Source of the DNA: Duncaniella freteri
GTDB lineage: Bacteria; Bacteroidota; Bacteroidia; Bacteroidales; Muribaculaceae
DNA: 64,000 bases
Assembly: GCF_004766125.1 (NCBI RefSeq)
Contig: NZ_SJSA01000001.1
Location: 2,046,001 to 2,110,000, forward strand
Direction of reading: 5' to 3'
A model generated the notes under the pieces. That model ran no database searches. It was not told the DNA's origin and saw nothing but the letters and a program-made list of their open reading frames with translations. Every line of letters begins with the position of its first letter. The stretch's first letter is position 1. Positions 50,832 through 60,454 of the stretch are shown here, piece by piece. Made by a program: the position numbers and the translations under genes.

Positions 50832-51839
50832 TTACTGGATTGAAAGTTCATCAATTACGTTGGCTCTTACGATGTCTTCATTATCGACTACAAAGGACTG
50901 ATGGCGACCACCTTCTTTTTCGGCGACCTCGATAACGAGCTGTTTGTCATCGGGGATTGTGAATTTCTCCAAGGCGAACACTGTGTGTTCCGTTGATTTA
51001 CCGTGTACCACCGTCACATAGTTCTGGGCGCGTAGCGGTTCAAGAATCTGCTCCTGCATGGCGGTTCGTTTGATAACTTTCTTATCCACAATCTTGAACA
51101 TCACATAGTCAATGTCAAAAGCTATGTTTGAGGTATTCTTCAGTTCTGTGTGGAAATAGAGAAGTCCGTTGTTGGTGTAGATGCTTTTCAGTAGGAACTG
51201 GACTCCAAAACGCTTACTACCGATGTGCTTGATTTCTCGCTTGTTCTGCTTGTAGATACTTTTCATGATGAGCTTTACAAGCATCGGCGACTCCTGACCG
51301 AGTTTTTCCAGATAAATCTCCTGCGCGTTGTTGGGGCGGTTCACAGCCCCACCGTCATGGAGAAAATCAGTCATCTCGATACTGAGCAACTGCGGTTCTT
51401 TGGCGAATTTTACGTTAAATGTGTAATAGCTACCATCTTCAGTGATAACCGAAAGATTGGTTTCCTGCTTGAACGACTTGAAAGCTGATTTTACACGCAG
51501 CACATTCTTCGCACCATCGGCGAGTCCGGCAACAAGGTTCTCATTACCGAGATCCACGTAGGTAATCTCAGCCGGGAAGATGATATGCGTGGTTTTGTTG
51601 TAGCATACCTCCAGCGCATGAGGCGGAATCATTCGGTCGAAGCCGACTTTTCGGGTAAGACCATTGAATTTGTCGCCGTCGGTATAGTTAGCACCGTACA
51701 CATTCATGTCGTGTTCGGCGACCGTTTCAGTGTCAGAAGACACATTGCTATCGGTGTTTTTGACTGTTTTTGCGTTGACAGCGGTGGCTGCTCCGAAGAG
51801 CGCCACTGCCGCAACGAAGAGTTTTGTGATTGTTTTCAT
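50832..51839 (-). CDS. traN: Conjugative transposon protein TraN (VirB9-like)
   Basis: 335 residues from the ATG at 51839 (MKTITKLFVAAVALFGAATAVNA signal, in parts). The text HALEVCYNKTTHIIFPAEI and YVDLGNENLVAG, with KSAFKSFKQETNLSVIT, is the TraN pattern; the C terminus has FTIPDDKQLVIEVAEKEGGR. TraN is the outer-membrane-associated VirB9 counterpart. It lies 4 nt from traO. Confidence 0.88.
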   Translation of the reverse strand: MKTITKLFVAAVALFGAATAVNAKTVKNTDSNVSSDTETVAEHDMNVYGANYTDGDKFNGLTRKVGFDRMIPPHALEVCYNKTTHIIFPAEITYVDLGNENLVAGLADGAKNVLRVKSAFKSFKQETNLSVITEDGSYYTFNVKFAKEPQLLSIEMTDFLHDGGAVNRPNNAQEIYLEKLGQESPMLVKLIMKSIYKQNKREIKHIGSKRFGVQFLLKSIYTNNGLLYFHTELKNTSNIAFDIDYVMFKIVDKKVIKRTAMQEQILEPLRAQNYVTVVHGKSTEHTVFALEKFTIPDDKQLVIEVAEKEGGRHQSFVVDNEDIVRANVIDELSIQ

Positions 51840-51864
51840 TCGTTGTGTTGGTGTGTTTTGTTGA

Positions 51865-53067
51865 TTACTGCTCAACCTGTTTGAGCATCACTTTGTAGCC
51901 GGATTTCAGATGAACTTTCACCTGCCGGACTTTCTTGGTAAGATATTGACCTACGCCGTTGAGTAAGCCTCGACCCACGTCGGAGACAATCTGCGCTCCG
52001 GCATTGGTGGATATGTTGATTGAACTGCCGACGGTGCTCCCCATATTGGCTCCGATTTCTTTCAGTGCGTCAGACTCCATAGAGTTGGGTATGTTGATAC
52101 CCTCCTGACCATCGGAGTCATAGACAGCGAGGTCAACCTCCATGATACAACCTAATGCCTCAATGCTTTCAATCGTGATTTCAAGGCGTTCTCCTTGCAA
52201 TCGTGCCGAGCCGACAACGGTTGTATTCTTTGGCAACAGCGAGTTGCCTATCCACATAGGTTCAAGGGTTCTCAGTTTCACGCTCTGACCGTCAATTACC
52301 GACTGGTCAGAGGCTATGCACGCTGAAATGGTATTCTTGAAATTCTGACGCTTGCCGCCGACAGCGGTAGAGAATGACCGTTCAGATGTTGCCGCACTGA
52401 GAGAGGAAACCACATTACGGTTGACCTGATTCACGGGCATAACCTTACGCTCTTTCTCGGGTTCATCAACTATGACCGCCTGCTGACTGCCATTGCCGGT
52501 GCTGAAATACTGCGCCGCCAACTGATAAGACTTCTCCATCAGCTCCACTTCATTGGGCTGCTGAGTCTGCTGCTGGGCGTAGGCATTCTGCATTTCCAGT
52601 TCATCAATCCTCGCTTGAAGTTCTGCGACCTGTGCCGCAGACTGGTCTTCGGGAATATAAAAATCTTCAAGTGACGCTTGGACTGACTGGTATGCCTGTG
52701 CCGATGACTCTATTGCAGTCGGCTCTTCTGAAATATTTGTCGGCATCGTATCCGCCATTTCAGTGAATGTCTGGACTACGCTATCCTGTCGGTGCTTTTC
52801 ATCTTCAAGTGCCTTAGCCTCCATTGCTTTGAGTTTGTTCCCTTCAATTTCGGCATTGTCACCATCCGGCAGCTCCATATTGGCGTTGCTTGTGTCGGTC
52901 ATGTCTGACGAGAATCCACTGCCGAAAATTAACCAAAGGGCAACTATGAATGTCAGGAACATCGCGGGAAATACAATGGCATACTTTTTAAGTTTGGCTC
53001 TCTCAGCCTCATTTTTCGGCTGAAACCAGCCATTGACTTTCGTTTTCAGTTCTTCAAATGTCATCAA
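51865..53067 (-). CDS. traM: Conjugative transposon protein TraM (VirB10-like)
   Basis: 400 residues. One transmembrane segment (~31-50) is followed by a long acidic and Gln-rich periplasmic region with a coiled part, then the TraM domain (~250-400: IDGQSVKLRTLEPMWIGNSLLPKNT, in parts; NISTNAGAQIVSDVG). As a VirB10-type protein it links inner and outer membrane. The start may be M1 or M2; both overlap traL. Confidence 0.88.
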   Translation of the reverse strand: MMTFEELKTKVNGWFQPKNEAERAKLKKYAIVFPAMFLTFIVALWLIFGSGFSSDMTDTSNANMELPDGDNAEIEGNKLKAMEAKALEDEKHRQDSVVQTFTEMADTMPTNISEEPTAIESSAQAYQSVQASLEDFYIPEDQSAAQVAELQARIDELEMQNAYAQQQTQQPNEVELMEKSYQLAAQYFSTGNGSQQAVIVDEPEKERKVMPVNQVNRNVVSSLSAATSERSFSTAVGGKRQNFKNTISACIASDQSVIDGQSVKLRTLEPMWIGNSLLPKNTTVVGSARLQGERLEITIESIEALGCIMEVDLAVYDSDGQEGINIPNSMESDALKEIGANMGSTVGSSINISTNAGAQIVSDVGRGLLNGVGQYLTKKVRQVKVHLKSGYKVMLKQVEQ

Positions 53068-53356
53068 ATGTTGGTAGTGACTGTTTTTCAGTTGAAGCTG
53101 GTAACTCCACTGCCTTTATATGCTTTATCTCATCAATGTGCTGACGGGCTTGCCCCAGTCCTATGTGGTAACAGGCATTGCCGAACAATAGAAATGCGAT
53201 GAGGACAAACAATCCGAAGAATACACCCACGATTGTCAACCGTCGTTTCTGCGGTATATTATCACATTTGCATCTAAGGAAATTTCTCAATTTCCCTTTG
53301 GGAGTGTGCCACACCTTATTATATATGGTGTCGCGTACTTTTGATAAAACTCTCAC
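53054..53356 (-). CDS. traL: TraL-like small membrane protein
   Basis: 100 residues. A basic N terminus (KCDNIPQKRRL) precedes one transmembrane helix (~41-60: IVGVFFGLFVLIAFLLFG), followed by a short periplasmic tail. Size and position between traK and traM match TraL/DUF3989. It starts right after the traK stop. Confidence 0.75.
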   Translation of the reverse strand: MRVLSKVRDTIYNKVWHTPKGKLRNFLRCKCDNIPQKRRLTIVGVFFGLFVLIAFLLFGNACYHIGLGQARQHIDEIKHIKAVELPASTEKQSLPTFDDI

Positions 53357-53980
53357 TTATCGTTTGATTGTGGAAATATCTTTATTTTCAAGGATATTGA
53401 AACCCTCGATTATAAAGCCGTTAGGATTGTCATCTGATCTTGACGAATTGGTCAGCTTGCAGGTTGTTATAAGACTGCGCTCAGTCACGTTGCTCTGACG
53501 AATGATTTTCTGCTTCGCATAAGTCACCGCCGTGTATGGATAGTTGGTGAAGTTGCATACAACGCTGTCCACCTGACATATCTGGTTGATGTTGCCGGAG
53601 ATAATTCGGTTATAGTAACCTTTTTCCGAGAAGTCAGAGTAGTAATTGTATGCGCTGTTGTCAGAGAGAATCAATGCGCGGTTGATATTGTGTTCGATAG
53701 CTGATTTGTCCGGCGAGAGAGTGAAAAACAATTCATGGAAACGTCTTACATGCTCCCGTGCCTCTGCCGGACGGTTCTGGCTCATATCCTGTGACAAGGC
53801 AAGCATCAAAGACTTGCCATTGTCAAGGACATAGATTTTTTCACGCTGCTTCTCAGCAAAGTTGAAAACCATAACCAGAGCCACCGAGACAACCACCGCA
53901 CACATAGCCACAAATACAATTCCGAAAAGCCTTATCTGACGGAAAGATGACTCTATGTTTTTAAGTGATTTGAACTCCAT
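53357..53980 (-). CDS. traK: Conjugative transposon protein TraK (VirB8-like)
   Basis: 207 residues. MEFKSLKNIESSFRQIRLF leads into a transmembrane segment (~18-40). The family motifs YVLDNGKSLMLALSQD, RPAEAREHVRRFHELFFTLSPD and GFIIEGF follow. It is a VirB8-like inner-membrane component of the transfer channel. Confidence 0.92.
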   Translation of the reverse strand: MEFKSLKNIESSFRQIRLFGIVFVAMCAVVVSVALVMVFNFAEKQREKIYVLDNGKSLMLALSQDMSQNRPAEAREHVRRFHELFFTLSPDKSAIEHNINRALILSDNSAYNYYSDFSEKGYYNRIISGNINQICQVDSVVCNFTNYPYTAVTYAKQKIIRQSNVTERSLITTCKLTNSSRSDDNPNGFIIEGFNILENKDISTIKR

Positions 53981-53998
53981 TTAATCGGTGTTTGAATG

Positions 53999-55009
53999 TC
54001 ATTTTAATAGTTTTCCGGCTCTGCCGGCCACGTTGCCCACGACTGCACCTCCGACACTTCCGGCCATAGAACCAGCTTGCATCGCTGTATTGTTGACAGC
54101 CCGATTGTAGTTTCCGGCACCGCCGGCTTGGATAATCCACCCCGCCACAGTGGGTATTGTAAAGTAACCTATAATGCCAATAATCATAAAGATAACATAC
54201 GCGGTATTTGTCCCGTCGAGGTCTGCATTGGGGTTATTCGTCAGTTCTGAAATGTCGTTTTGAAGCATCAAAACTTGTATCTTGGCAAGAATGGTACTGA
54301 ACAAATCCGCCACAGGCAACCATAGATAAGTCTGAATATATCGCTGGATCCACATGGTCAGTGTTGACTGGAAGCCGTCCCATACCGAGAGGGCAAATGC
54401 AATCGGGCCGAGTATTGCCAACACAATCAAGAAGAATGTCCTTATTGTGTCTATCGTAAGGGAGGCTGCTTGAAAGAGCATTTCAAGTAATTCCCTGAAA
54501 AAGTTCTGAATGGCTTTCTTGACCTTATACATTCCACGCTCAATATACATACCGGCTGCTGTACCGATTTCCGTAACACCGAGTTCATCAATCTGACGGT
54601 CAAACTCAGCATCATCGACGAGGTAGGCAGTTGACGGGTCATTCATCATCTGCTCATATTCCAATCGGTCTTTTTCCTCACGGTATTTTTGCATATCGAG
54701 AGTTTGCCCCTCCAGCATCGAGGCTGTTCCTTGAACGATTGGCGACATCACCGCATTGATTGTCCCAAGTACCACCGAAGGGAAGAACATTATGCAGAAG
54801 CCGATAACAAAGGGGCGAAGCAACGGGAACACATCAATCGGTTCTGCTCTCGCCAGCGATTGCCAGATACGGTAGGCGACATAGAACAATGCGCCTAATC
54901 CGGCGATTGCCTGTGCCACGCCCGCCATATCTGAGCAAAGTGGCATCATCTCATCATAGAGCGAGCGGAGGATTGTGTGAAGGTTACTGAAATCTATCGA
55001 GCACAGCAT
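53999..55009 (-). CDS. traJ: Conjugative transposon protein TraJ (VirB6-like)
   Basis: 336 residues with at least five membrane segments, LYDEMMPLCSDMAGVAQAIAGLGAL near the start (in parts) and RPFVIGFCIMFFPSVVLGTINAVMSP. The Gly-rich C terminus (GSMAGSVGGAVVGNVAGRAG) is normal for TraJ. It forms the polytopic inner-membrane part of the channel. The start overlaps nothing and lies 2 nt after traI. Confidence 0.9.
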   Translation of the reverse strand: MLCSIDFSNLHTILRSLYDEMMPLCSDMAGVAQAIAGLGALFYVAYRIWQSLARAEPIDVFPLLRPFVIGFCIMFFPSVVLGTINAVMSPIVQGTASMLEGQTLDMQKYREEKDRLEYEQMMNDPSTAYLVDDAEFDRQIDELGVTEIGTAAGMYIERGMYKVKKAIQNFFRELLEMLFQAASLTIDTIRTFFLIVLAILGPIAFALSVWDGFQSTLTMWIQRYIQTYLWLPVADLFSTILAKIQVLMLQNDISELTNNPNADLDGTNTAYVIFMIIGIIGYFTIPTVAGWIIQAGGAGNYNRAVNNTAMQAGSMAGSVGGAVVGNVAGRAGKLLK

Positions 55010-55011
55010 GA

Positions 55012-55650
55012 TTACCAGTATTTTTCACTGCCGTCGCCGTAGAGGTTTACAACCCTTTGTGTGTCGGCTTTCTTTTTCGCCCTCAGATATGAGACGCTGA
55101 TGTTCTTATTGGTGTAATAAGCGGTCAGATTCTTCAACCGCTTCATCTCCTTGTAACAGTTATCCACCACATCCATACGGTCTTTGTCGGTCATGGAGAG
55201 AGTGGTAATGTTAACCACCTGTTTCAAATCTCCAAGTACACCATTGGCTTCTTCCAATATCCGGGTGTAGCCGGAGGCTATTGCAGACAGTTCCGAGGAA
55301 GTGAAGTTTGGATCCGTGAGCATCTTCTGGAAATTGTTGACATAGTATCCGGAGATATTGCCGAGCATGAGTATTGTCTGCTGCACCTTTCTGGCATCAC
55401 GGACGAGATTGTTGACCGACTGGAGAGCGTCGTAATATTTCTTCGCCTGCTGATAAATTTTCACGGTTTCCTGAAAATTTTTCACCATGTGGGTCGCCGT
55501 CTGCGACTCTTGAACGAGTGATTTGGAGTTGTTTACGATGCTCTGCGCAATGTTGGACGGGTCTATTACGGTCCATTGGGCACTTGCCTTATTTGTTCCA
55601 AGAAACAAGCAAATGGCAAATATCGGAATTAGAAATTTCAGTTGTTTCAT
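55012..55650 (-). CDS. traI: Conjugative transposon protein TraI (DUF4141)
   Basis: 212 residues with a signal peptide (KFLIPIFAICLFLGTNKASA). The mature protein starts QWTVIDPSNIAQSIVNNSK and is helical, with the conserved CYKEMKRLKNLTAYY near the end, as in DUF4141. It is a VirB5-like periplasmic component, by position. Confidence 0.88.
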   Translation of the reverse strand: MKQLKFLIPIFAICLFLGTNKASAQWTVIDPSNIAQSIVNNSKSLVQESQTATHMVKNFQETVKIYQQAKKYYDALQSVNNLVRDARKVQQTILMLGNISGYYVNNFQKMLTDPNFTSSELSAIASGYTRILEEANGVLGDLKQVVNITTLSMTDKDRMDVVDNCYKEMKRLKNLTAYYTNKNISVSYLRAKKKADTQRVVNLYGDGSEKYW

Positions 55651-55665
55651 TTTAGATTTTTGTTT

Positions 55666-56028
55666 TTATTCAAGACTAAAGTCAGTGTATTCAGATAGAG
55701 CTTTTTTAGTTAGTTTATAAGCGCCAAAAGAGTCGGCAAAAAGCTGAAGAAACACGTTCCCGTCTTCGAGCTGAATTAGTAATTCAGTGCGGATACCTTG
55801 TCGATAGAAATAGAATACCGAATTTTCTCGGTCAAAATGAAGTGGATAAAGTTCCGATTCTTCCATAAAATCCACATTCTCATCATCACTAAATAGGAAA
55901 ATGTAGAAATGCGCACTGTGGATATTGATGTCAATTGCCTTATCATTAAGGCAATTTTTCCACGAACCAAGAAGATTGAAACGTGGATCCTTTTTTAGTT
56001 GCTCAATAAGAGCTGATGTATAGTTCAT
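55666..56028 (-). CDS. DUF3876-like protein within the tra operon
   Basis: 120 residues, soluble, with many aromatic residues (HSAHFYIFLFSDDEN, RENSVFYFYRQG). It fits the small DUF3876-type proteins that occur between traG and traI in some Bacteroidales elements; the assignment rests on position and size more than on motif. Lower GC than its neighbours suggests it was acquired separately. Confidence 0.55.
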   Translation of the reverse strand: MNYTSALIEQLKKDPRFNLLGSWKNCLNDKAIDINIHSAHFYIFLFSDDENVDFMEESELYPLHFDRENSVFYFYRQGIRTELLIQLEDGNVFLQLFADSFGAYKLTKKALSEYTDFSLE

Positions 56029-56043
56029 ATCTTAGTTTAATGA

Positions 56044-56178
56044 TTATCTTATTTTGTGTGCCATGTGCACGATAATTTTGACTCCAAGTCCAAATATGAT
56101 CAGCGAAAATGTAAACAGGGCGATAAGATCACCTACAATACTAAATAGAATTGTCATAATGACTTTCATGAACTTCAT
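56044..56178 (-). CDS. 44-residue membrane protein coupled to traG
   Basis: The ATG at 56178 overlaps the traG stop as ATGA, and the frame ends with TAA at 56044. The product begins MKFMKVIMTILFSIVGD, has one or two hydrophobic stretches (ILFSIVGDLIALFTFSLIIF) and a basic end (VHMAHKIR). It is too short for ordinary gene callers. The exact stop-start overlap is the best evidence that it is real. It is possibly an accessory to the TraG ATPase. Confidence 0.6.
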   Translation of the reverse strand: MKFMKVIMTILFSIVGDLIALFTFSLIIFGLGVKIIVHMAHKIR

Positions 56179-58682
56179 GTCATACCCGCCCTTCGTTGCT
56201 GTGCCATCATTCGGATTGCCATTTCAAGATTGCCATCGAGTTTGGCGGCGCGTTGTTGCACCTCAACTTTTTCTGTTTCCTCCGTGGTGTAGCAATAGTA
56301 TTCCTCGCCAGACACTTCTGTTGCATAGACTGCCGATTGTGTTCCTCCGAGTCCAATCCACACCTCTTTATATAAGCGGTTGGGGTTGTTAGCCATATTG
56401 ATACTCAGTATCTGGGATTTCTCCTTATCGGTCAGACCTAACAATTCCTGAATCTGGTCGAAGCGGTTCATGTATTTGCGCTGGTCAAGAAGTATCTTGC
56501 AGTCGGAGTTGTTGATGATGGTTTCCTTGACAATCGGCGACGAAATTATGTCGTCAACCTCCTGTGTCACAACAACAGCCTCACCGAAATACTTTCGGAC
56601 GGTCTTGTAGAGGTACTTCATGTACTCAGCCATATTTGCCGAGGATAGAGCCTTCCAAGCCTCCTCACAGATAAGGACTTTACGGATACCCTTCAGACGG
56701 CGCATCTTGTTGATGAAAGCCTCCATGATGATGATTGTCACCACCGGAAACAATTCTCTATTATCCTTGATCGAATCAATCTCGAAGACAACAAACCGCT
56801 TGTTGAGCAGGTCTATATTGGCTTTGGAATTGAGCAGAAAGTCGAAGCGTCCACCGTGATAATACTGCCGTAGCGTGGTCAGGAAGTTGTCAATGTCGAA
56901 ATCCTGTTTGTAGATGGGTATCGGGCGATTTGCCATTTCCGCACGGTAATCATCACGCATGAACTCATAGAATGAGTTGAAACATGGAACAATGTCGCGG
57001 TCTTTTGCCATCTTATCGAGGAACATAGACAATGCAGAGCCAAGCTCGCCGGATTCTGTCTTTGTCACTCTGTCATCTTCCGATTTCCAGAGCGTCAGCA
57101 GCAATGTCTTGATTGAGTCTTTCTTCTCCACATCAAATACTCCGTCGTCTGTATAGAACGGATTAAAAGAGATTGGGTTATCCTCCGTATAGGTGAAGTA
57201 CACGCCATCTTCGTCATGAGTCCTGTTGCGAATCAAGTTGCTCAGACCTTCGTAGGAATTACCCGTATCAATCAGCAGGATATGCGCGCCCTGTTCGTAA
57301 TATTGTCGGACAAAGTGGTTGGTAAAGAACGACTTCCCACTACCTGACGGACCAAGTATGAACTTGTTTCGGTTGGTGGTTATACCTCGCTTCATCGGCT
57401 CATCAGATATATCCAAGTGGATAGGTTTGCCAGTGAGTCGGTCAACCATCTTTATCCCGAATGGAGAGAGAGAAGAACGGTAGTTTGTTTCGGCAGTGAA
57501 GAAGCAAACGGCAGGTTCGATGAATGTATAGAATGATTCCTCCGCAGGGAAGTCAGCCTCATTGCCGGGCATCGCAGCCCAAAACAGTGTCGGGCAGTCA
57601 ATAGTGTTGTGCCGTGGCATACAACCCATTGTCGCCAGTTGACCGCCAACATCATTTTTGACTCTCCTCAATTCCTCGGCATCATCGCTCCAAGCCATTA
57701 TGTTGCAATGGCAGCGCACGGAAATCAGTCCGTAACTGTGAGCCTCATTGAGATATTGGTCAATCCATTCTTTGTTGATAGCGTTGCTTCGGCTGTACTT
57801 TGACAGGGAGTTCATGTTGCGTGCCGTCTTTTCAAACCGCGTCAGATTCTCGTCAGGATCATCAATCAGTAGATGCTGGTTGTAGATATGGTTGCAAGGC
57901 AACAGCAACCCTACGGGAGAAGCGAAAGAAAGCCGGCAGTCGCTTCGGTCAGTTGATAACCGCTCATATCTGTTGTCTGTGCTGACCTTTGCGGGCAAAT
58001 CCTCAGTGTCTGAAAGGGTATGTAGGCAGAGTAACTTGTCGCCGATTCTCATCTCTTTTGCCGATAGGTCAATGTCCTCTAAGCAAGTGACGTCATCCAT
58101 TGAGAGCGACATATATTTCTCAATCAGGCCGGAGGTTGACTCAGTGCCTATCAGGTCTTCGTCATTGAGCCTTTGGAGTTTTATATAGCCGCTGTCATTC
58201 ATAATTCGCTCGAATTGCTCAACGCTTTCCATGAACTTCACAACCATTTCGTGATTCAAGTCCTTTGGCATTATACGTCCACGGCAGAGGGTGGAGAAGT
58301 TCGATTGCTTGCGCATACGTTCCTTTGTAGTCTTCGTCAGAAAGAGGTAGCACTTGTGAGCGAGATATGGGCGCTCGTTGAAGTGGCGTTCAAATGAACA
58401 GTCAAGAAAAGATAAATCCTCTTTTTGTAGTTCCGGCTTATACTTCTCACTAACAAACCAATCCTGCTTATGTACGACCGTATAGTGTGGCAAAACCTTG
58501 ATTGCCTTGCACCAAGCGGAGTGCATCGCTTCATATTCAGCAGAGGTGACAGTGAATAATTCCGGGAGGCTCACCTCAAAGGCCACGGTAACATCCGCGT
58601 CCTTTGAGATGATGCAGCCATGCTCGACCGCCAACAGCGGCAGCTTCGACTCCAGTGTTGTAGCTTTCAGTATATTCCTCAT
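56175..58682 (-). CDS. traG: Conjugation ATPase TraG (VirB4-like)
   Basis: 835 residues. Walker A GPSGSGKS (444-451) and a Walker B region KVLICEEAW (~678-687), with the VirB4 motif VVTQEVDDI nearby, mark the energy-supplying ATPase of the type IV secretion channel. The N-terminal half is the DUF3875-type domain typical of Bacteroidales TraG. It overlaps traF by 4 nt. Confidence 0.95.
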   Translation of the reverse strand: MRNILKATTLESKLPLLAVEHGCIISKDADVTVAFEVSLPELFTVTSAEYEAMHSAWCKAIKVLPHYTVVHKQDWFVSEKYKPELQKEDLSFLDCSFERHFNERPYLAHKCYLFLTKTTKERMRKQSNFSTLCRGRIMPKDLNHEMVVKFMESVEQFERIMNDSGYIKLQRLNDEDLIGTESTSGLIEKYMSLSMDDVTCLEDIDLSAKEMRIGDKLLCLHTLSDTEDLPAKVSTDNRYERLSTDRSDCRLSFASPVGLLLPCNHIYNQHLLIDDPDENLTRFEKTARNMNSLSKYSRSNAINKEWIDQYLNEAHSYGLISVRCHCNIMAWSDDAEELRRVKNDVGGQLATMGCMPRHNTIDCPTLFWAAMPGNEADFPAEESFYTFIEPAVCFFTAETNYRSSLSPFGIKMVDRLTGKPIHLDISDEPMKRGITTNRNKFILGPSGSGKSFFTNHFVRQYYEQGAHILLIDTGNSYEGLSNLIRNRTHDEDGVYFTYTEDNPISFNPFYTDDGVFDVEKKDSIKTLLLTLWKSEDDRVTKTESGELGSALSMFLDKMAKDRDIVPCFNSFYEFMRDDYRAEMANRPIPIYKQDFDIDNFLTTLRQYYHGGRFDFLLNSKANIDLLNKRFVVFEIDSIKDNRELFPVVTIIIMEAFINKMRRLKGIRKVLICEEAWKALSSANMAEYMKYLYKTVRKYFGEAVVVTQEVDDIISSPIVKETIINNSDCKILLDQRKYMNRFDQIQELLGLTDKEKSQILSINMANNPNRLYKEVWIGLGGTQSAVYATEVSGEEYYCYTTEETEKVEVQQRAAKLDGNLEMAIRMMAQQRRAGMT

Positions 58683-58996
58683 GTTTTATGCTTTATCAAT
58701 CGTGTTATGCGCAGACGGTTGATGATATATCGTGGTCGATATTTGACCGAGGTCAGTTTCATCAGACCGTACTGACCGTATTTGCCATTGAGGTGGAATG
58801 TGAGCCAGACAAGAAAGGACGCACCTGTCGCACCGAAGCCTATGCAGACCCATTGGGAGATTCCGGCGATATACATGATGACGAACACCACGAACATGGC
58901 AAGCAATCCTCCTGCGAAGATGAACAGGTATTGCGCTTTCAAACCTTTGTACTCAACCGACCGGCCAATGCCCTTATTGATTGAATACTCAGACAT
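58679..58996 (-). CDS. traF: Conjugative transposon protein TraF (DUF4133)
   Basis: 105 residues from the ATG at 58996. It begins MSEYSINKGIGRSVEYKGL, then YLFIFAGGLLAMFVVFVIMY, the DUF4133 pattern with two membrane segments (VirB3-like). The start shares one base with the traE stop (TGATG), and the longer frame to 59101 is not used. Confidence 0.9.
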   Translation of the reverse strand: MSEYSINKGIGRSVEYKGLKAQYLFIFAGGLLAMFVVFVIMYIAGISQWVCIGFGATGASFLVWLTFHLNGKYGQYGLMKLTSVKYRPRYIINRLRITRLIKHKT

Positions 58997-59349
58997 CAGA
59001 GGAAGAATGAGCGGAGGATTGTGGCTGCTACAATCAAGAAGATACAGGCCCCGAACCATGAGGCGGCAGTCTTGCTCGTGTCGGGGTCGCCACTCGACCA
59101 TTTGGAGTAAACCTTGATGCCGCCGATGAGACCGACAACAGCACCGATTGCGTACACCAGTTTCGTTCCCGGATCAAAATAGGAGGTGACCATTGAAGTG
59201 GCTTCATTGATGCCACTCAGACCGTTACCGGCGGCGAACATTTGGATTGCAGCCGTCAGAAGAAGCATTGCGGCAATAGGACGGCGGCGATGGGGTGCGT
59301 TCATAAACGCTACGGTTCTTTCATAGAATTTCTTGAAAAAATTAGACAT
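58996..59349 (-). CDS. traE: Conjugative transposon protein TraE (DUF4134)
   Basis: 117 residues. The signal-like segment is followed by GLSGINEATSMVTSYFDPGTKLVYAI (in parts) and the second segment, as in DUF4134, a VirB2-like pilin candidate. It matches this family over its whole length. The last base of its stop opens traF. Confidence 0.9.
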   Translation of the reverse strand: MSNFFKKFYERTVAFMNAPHRRRPIAAMLLLTAAIQMFAAGNGLSGINEATSMVTSYFDPGTKLVYAIGAVVGLIGGIKVYSKWSSGDPDTSKTAASWFGACIFLIVAATILRSFFL

Positions 59350-59387
59350 GAATTAAATTATAGATAGGTTTGCCTTGCGGCCAAGTG

Positions 59388-60152
59388 TCAATGATAGACA
59401 TTGAAATCAATTTCATCAATATCCGAGGTGTCGATGTCTGCGTGGAAAAGGATCTTTTTAGGTTTAGTTTGCTGTTCCACTGTTTCATCCTCATCCATTG
59501 TTGACGTAGTGGGTTGTTCATTTGATTCTTCATCTTTCTTTGGCAGATGAAGTTCGATAAGCATAATCCGCTTTTTTATGGCAGGATCGAGAGAAATCTC
59601 CTCCTTGATAGTGGTTCCCTCCAATTCCTGAAGCGTGCGTTGGGCAATCTTCATATCCTCCGGACTGTCTGACTTTTCTTTCAGGACATTCATGGTTGTG
59701 TTGATGTCATTGAAGTCTATTCCATCAGCACGGGGTTCTGTCGGTTCCGGAGTTTCCCCCATAATGTCGGCAACAGTCTTGTTTGAGAAAACCTCATCCA
59801 GTTTTTCAACAGGGACAACGCCGGTATCTGCTTTGATTGGAGGTTCCGGCAATCCTGCATCGGCATAACTGCCATACTCCTCAATTATCAAGGGGACGAC
59901 CTCCTTTACAACCTCTTCCACGATTTTTTTATATGTGTCAGGGTCATATTTGCTTTCTCCTACAACTGCGGCGACTTTTTCATCAAGAGAATTATTCGTA
60001 TCGGGTATGTAATTTTTTTCAGCCGTTCCCTCTGATACATTATTCTCTGCAATGTCCGAAGGTTCACTTGTCTTTTTAGAGTCCTTTGACAACAGCATTT
60101 TGGCAAGGAAGATATTGCTTGCCAACAACGCTAATACTAAAAATACTGTCAT
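59388..60152 (-). CDS. traD: TraD-like protein of the conjugative element
   Basis: 254 residues. An N-terminal hydrophobic anchor (~1-20) is followed by a long acidic region. Two conserved helical pieces (YKKIVEEVVKEVVPLIIEEY, ~75-95; IDFNDINTTMNVLKEK) are those of the TraD proteins between traC and traE in Bacteroidales elements. It overlaps the gene upstream by 4 nt. Confidence 0.7.
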   Translation of the reverse strand: MTVFLVLALLASNIFLAKMLLSKDSKKTSEPSDIAENNVSEGTAEKNYIPDTNNSLDEKVAAVVGESKYDPDTYKKIVEEVVKEVVPLIIEEYGSYADAGLPEPPIKADTGVVPVEKLDEVFSNKTVADIMGETPEPTEPRADGIDFNDINTTMNVLKEKSDSPEDMKIAQRTLQELEGTTIKEEISLDPAIKKRIMLIELHLPKKDEESNEQPTTSTMDEDETVEQQTKPKKILFHADIDTSDIDEIDFNVYH

Positions 60153-60451
60153 AGGAACAGCTCCTCCCGGCTATCTTCAAAGATGCGCTTCATTAAATCC
60201 GCATTCTTTGCAAAGTGGTCGAGGACGATGGCTGTAAGATACCCGCCGATTGTCGCTCCTGTCTGAGCGTTTGCTGCAACCATCAGCGAAAGCACTCTGT
60301 GGACTTCCGCCGTGACATGAACTTTGACATGGGTCGGGCAGTTTGAGCGGGTAAGATATTTGCTAACGTATGCTACCTGTTCAGGGTCTGCCGTTTTTAC
60401 CTCCGCCTCTACAATGTCGGGGGAGACTTTGATTGTTACTTTATGTGACAT
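60149..60451 (-). CDS. DUF3408-like / TraC-position protein
   Basis: 100 residues. HVKVHVTAEVHRVLSLMVAANAQTGATIGGYLTAIVLDHF (in parts: VHVTAEVHRVLSLMVA, GGYLTAIVLDHF) is a ribbon-helix-helix-like pattern. The same arrangement occurs in the next upstream protein, so the pair probably binds DNA at the operon promoter or oriT. It is placed where traC usually lies. Confidence 0.62.
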   Translation of the reverse strand: MSHKVTIKVSPDIVEAEVKTADPEQVAYVSKYLTRSNCPTHVKVHVTAEVHRVLSLMVAANAQTGATIGGYLTAIVLDHFAKNADLMKRIFEDSREELFL

Positions 60452-60454
60452 ATT

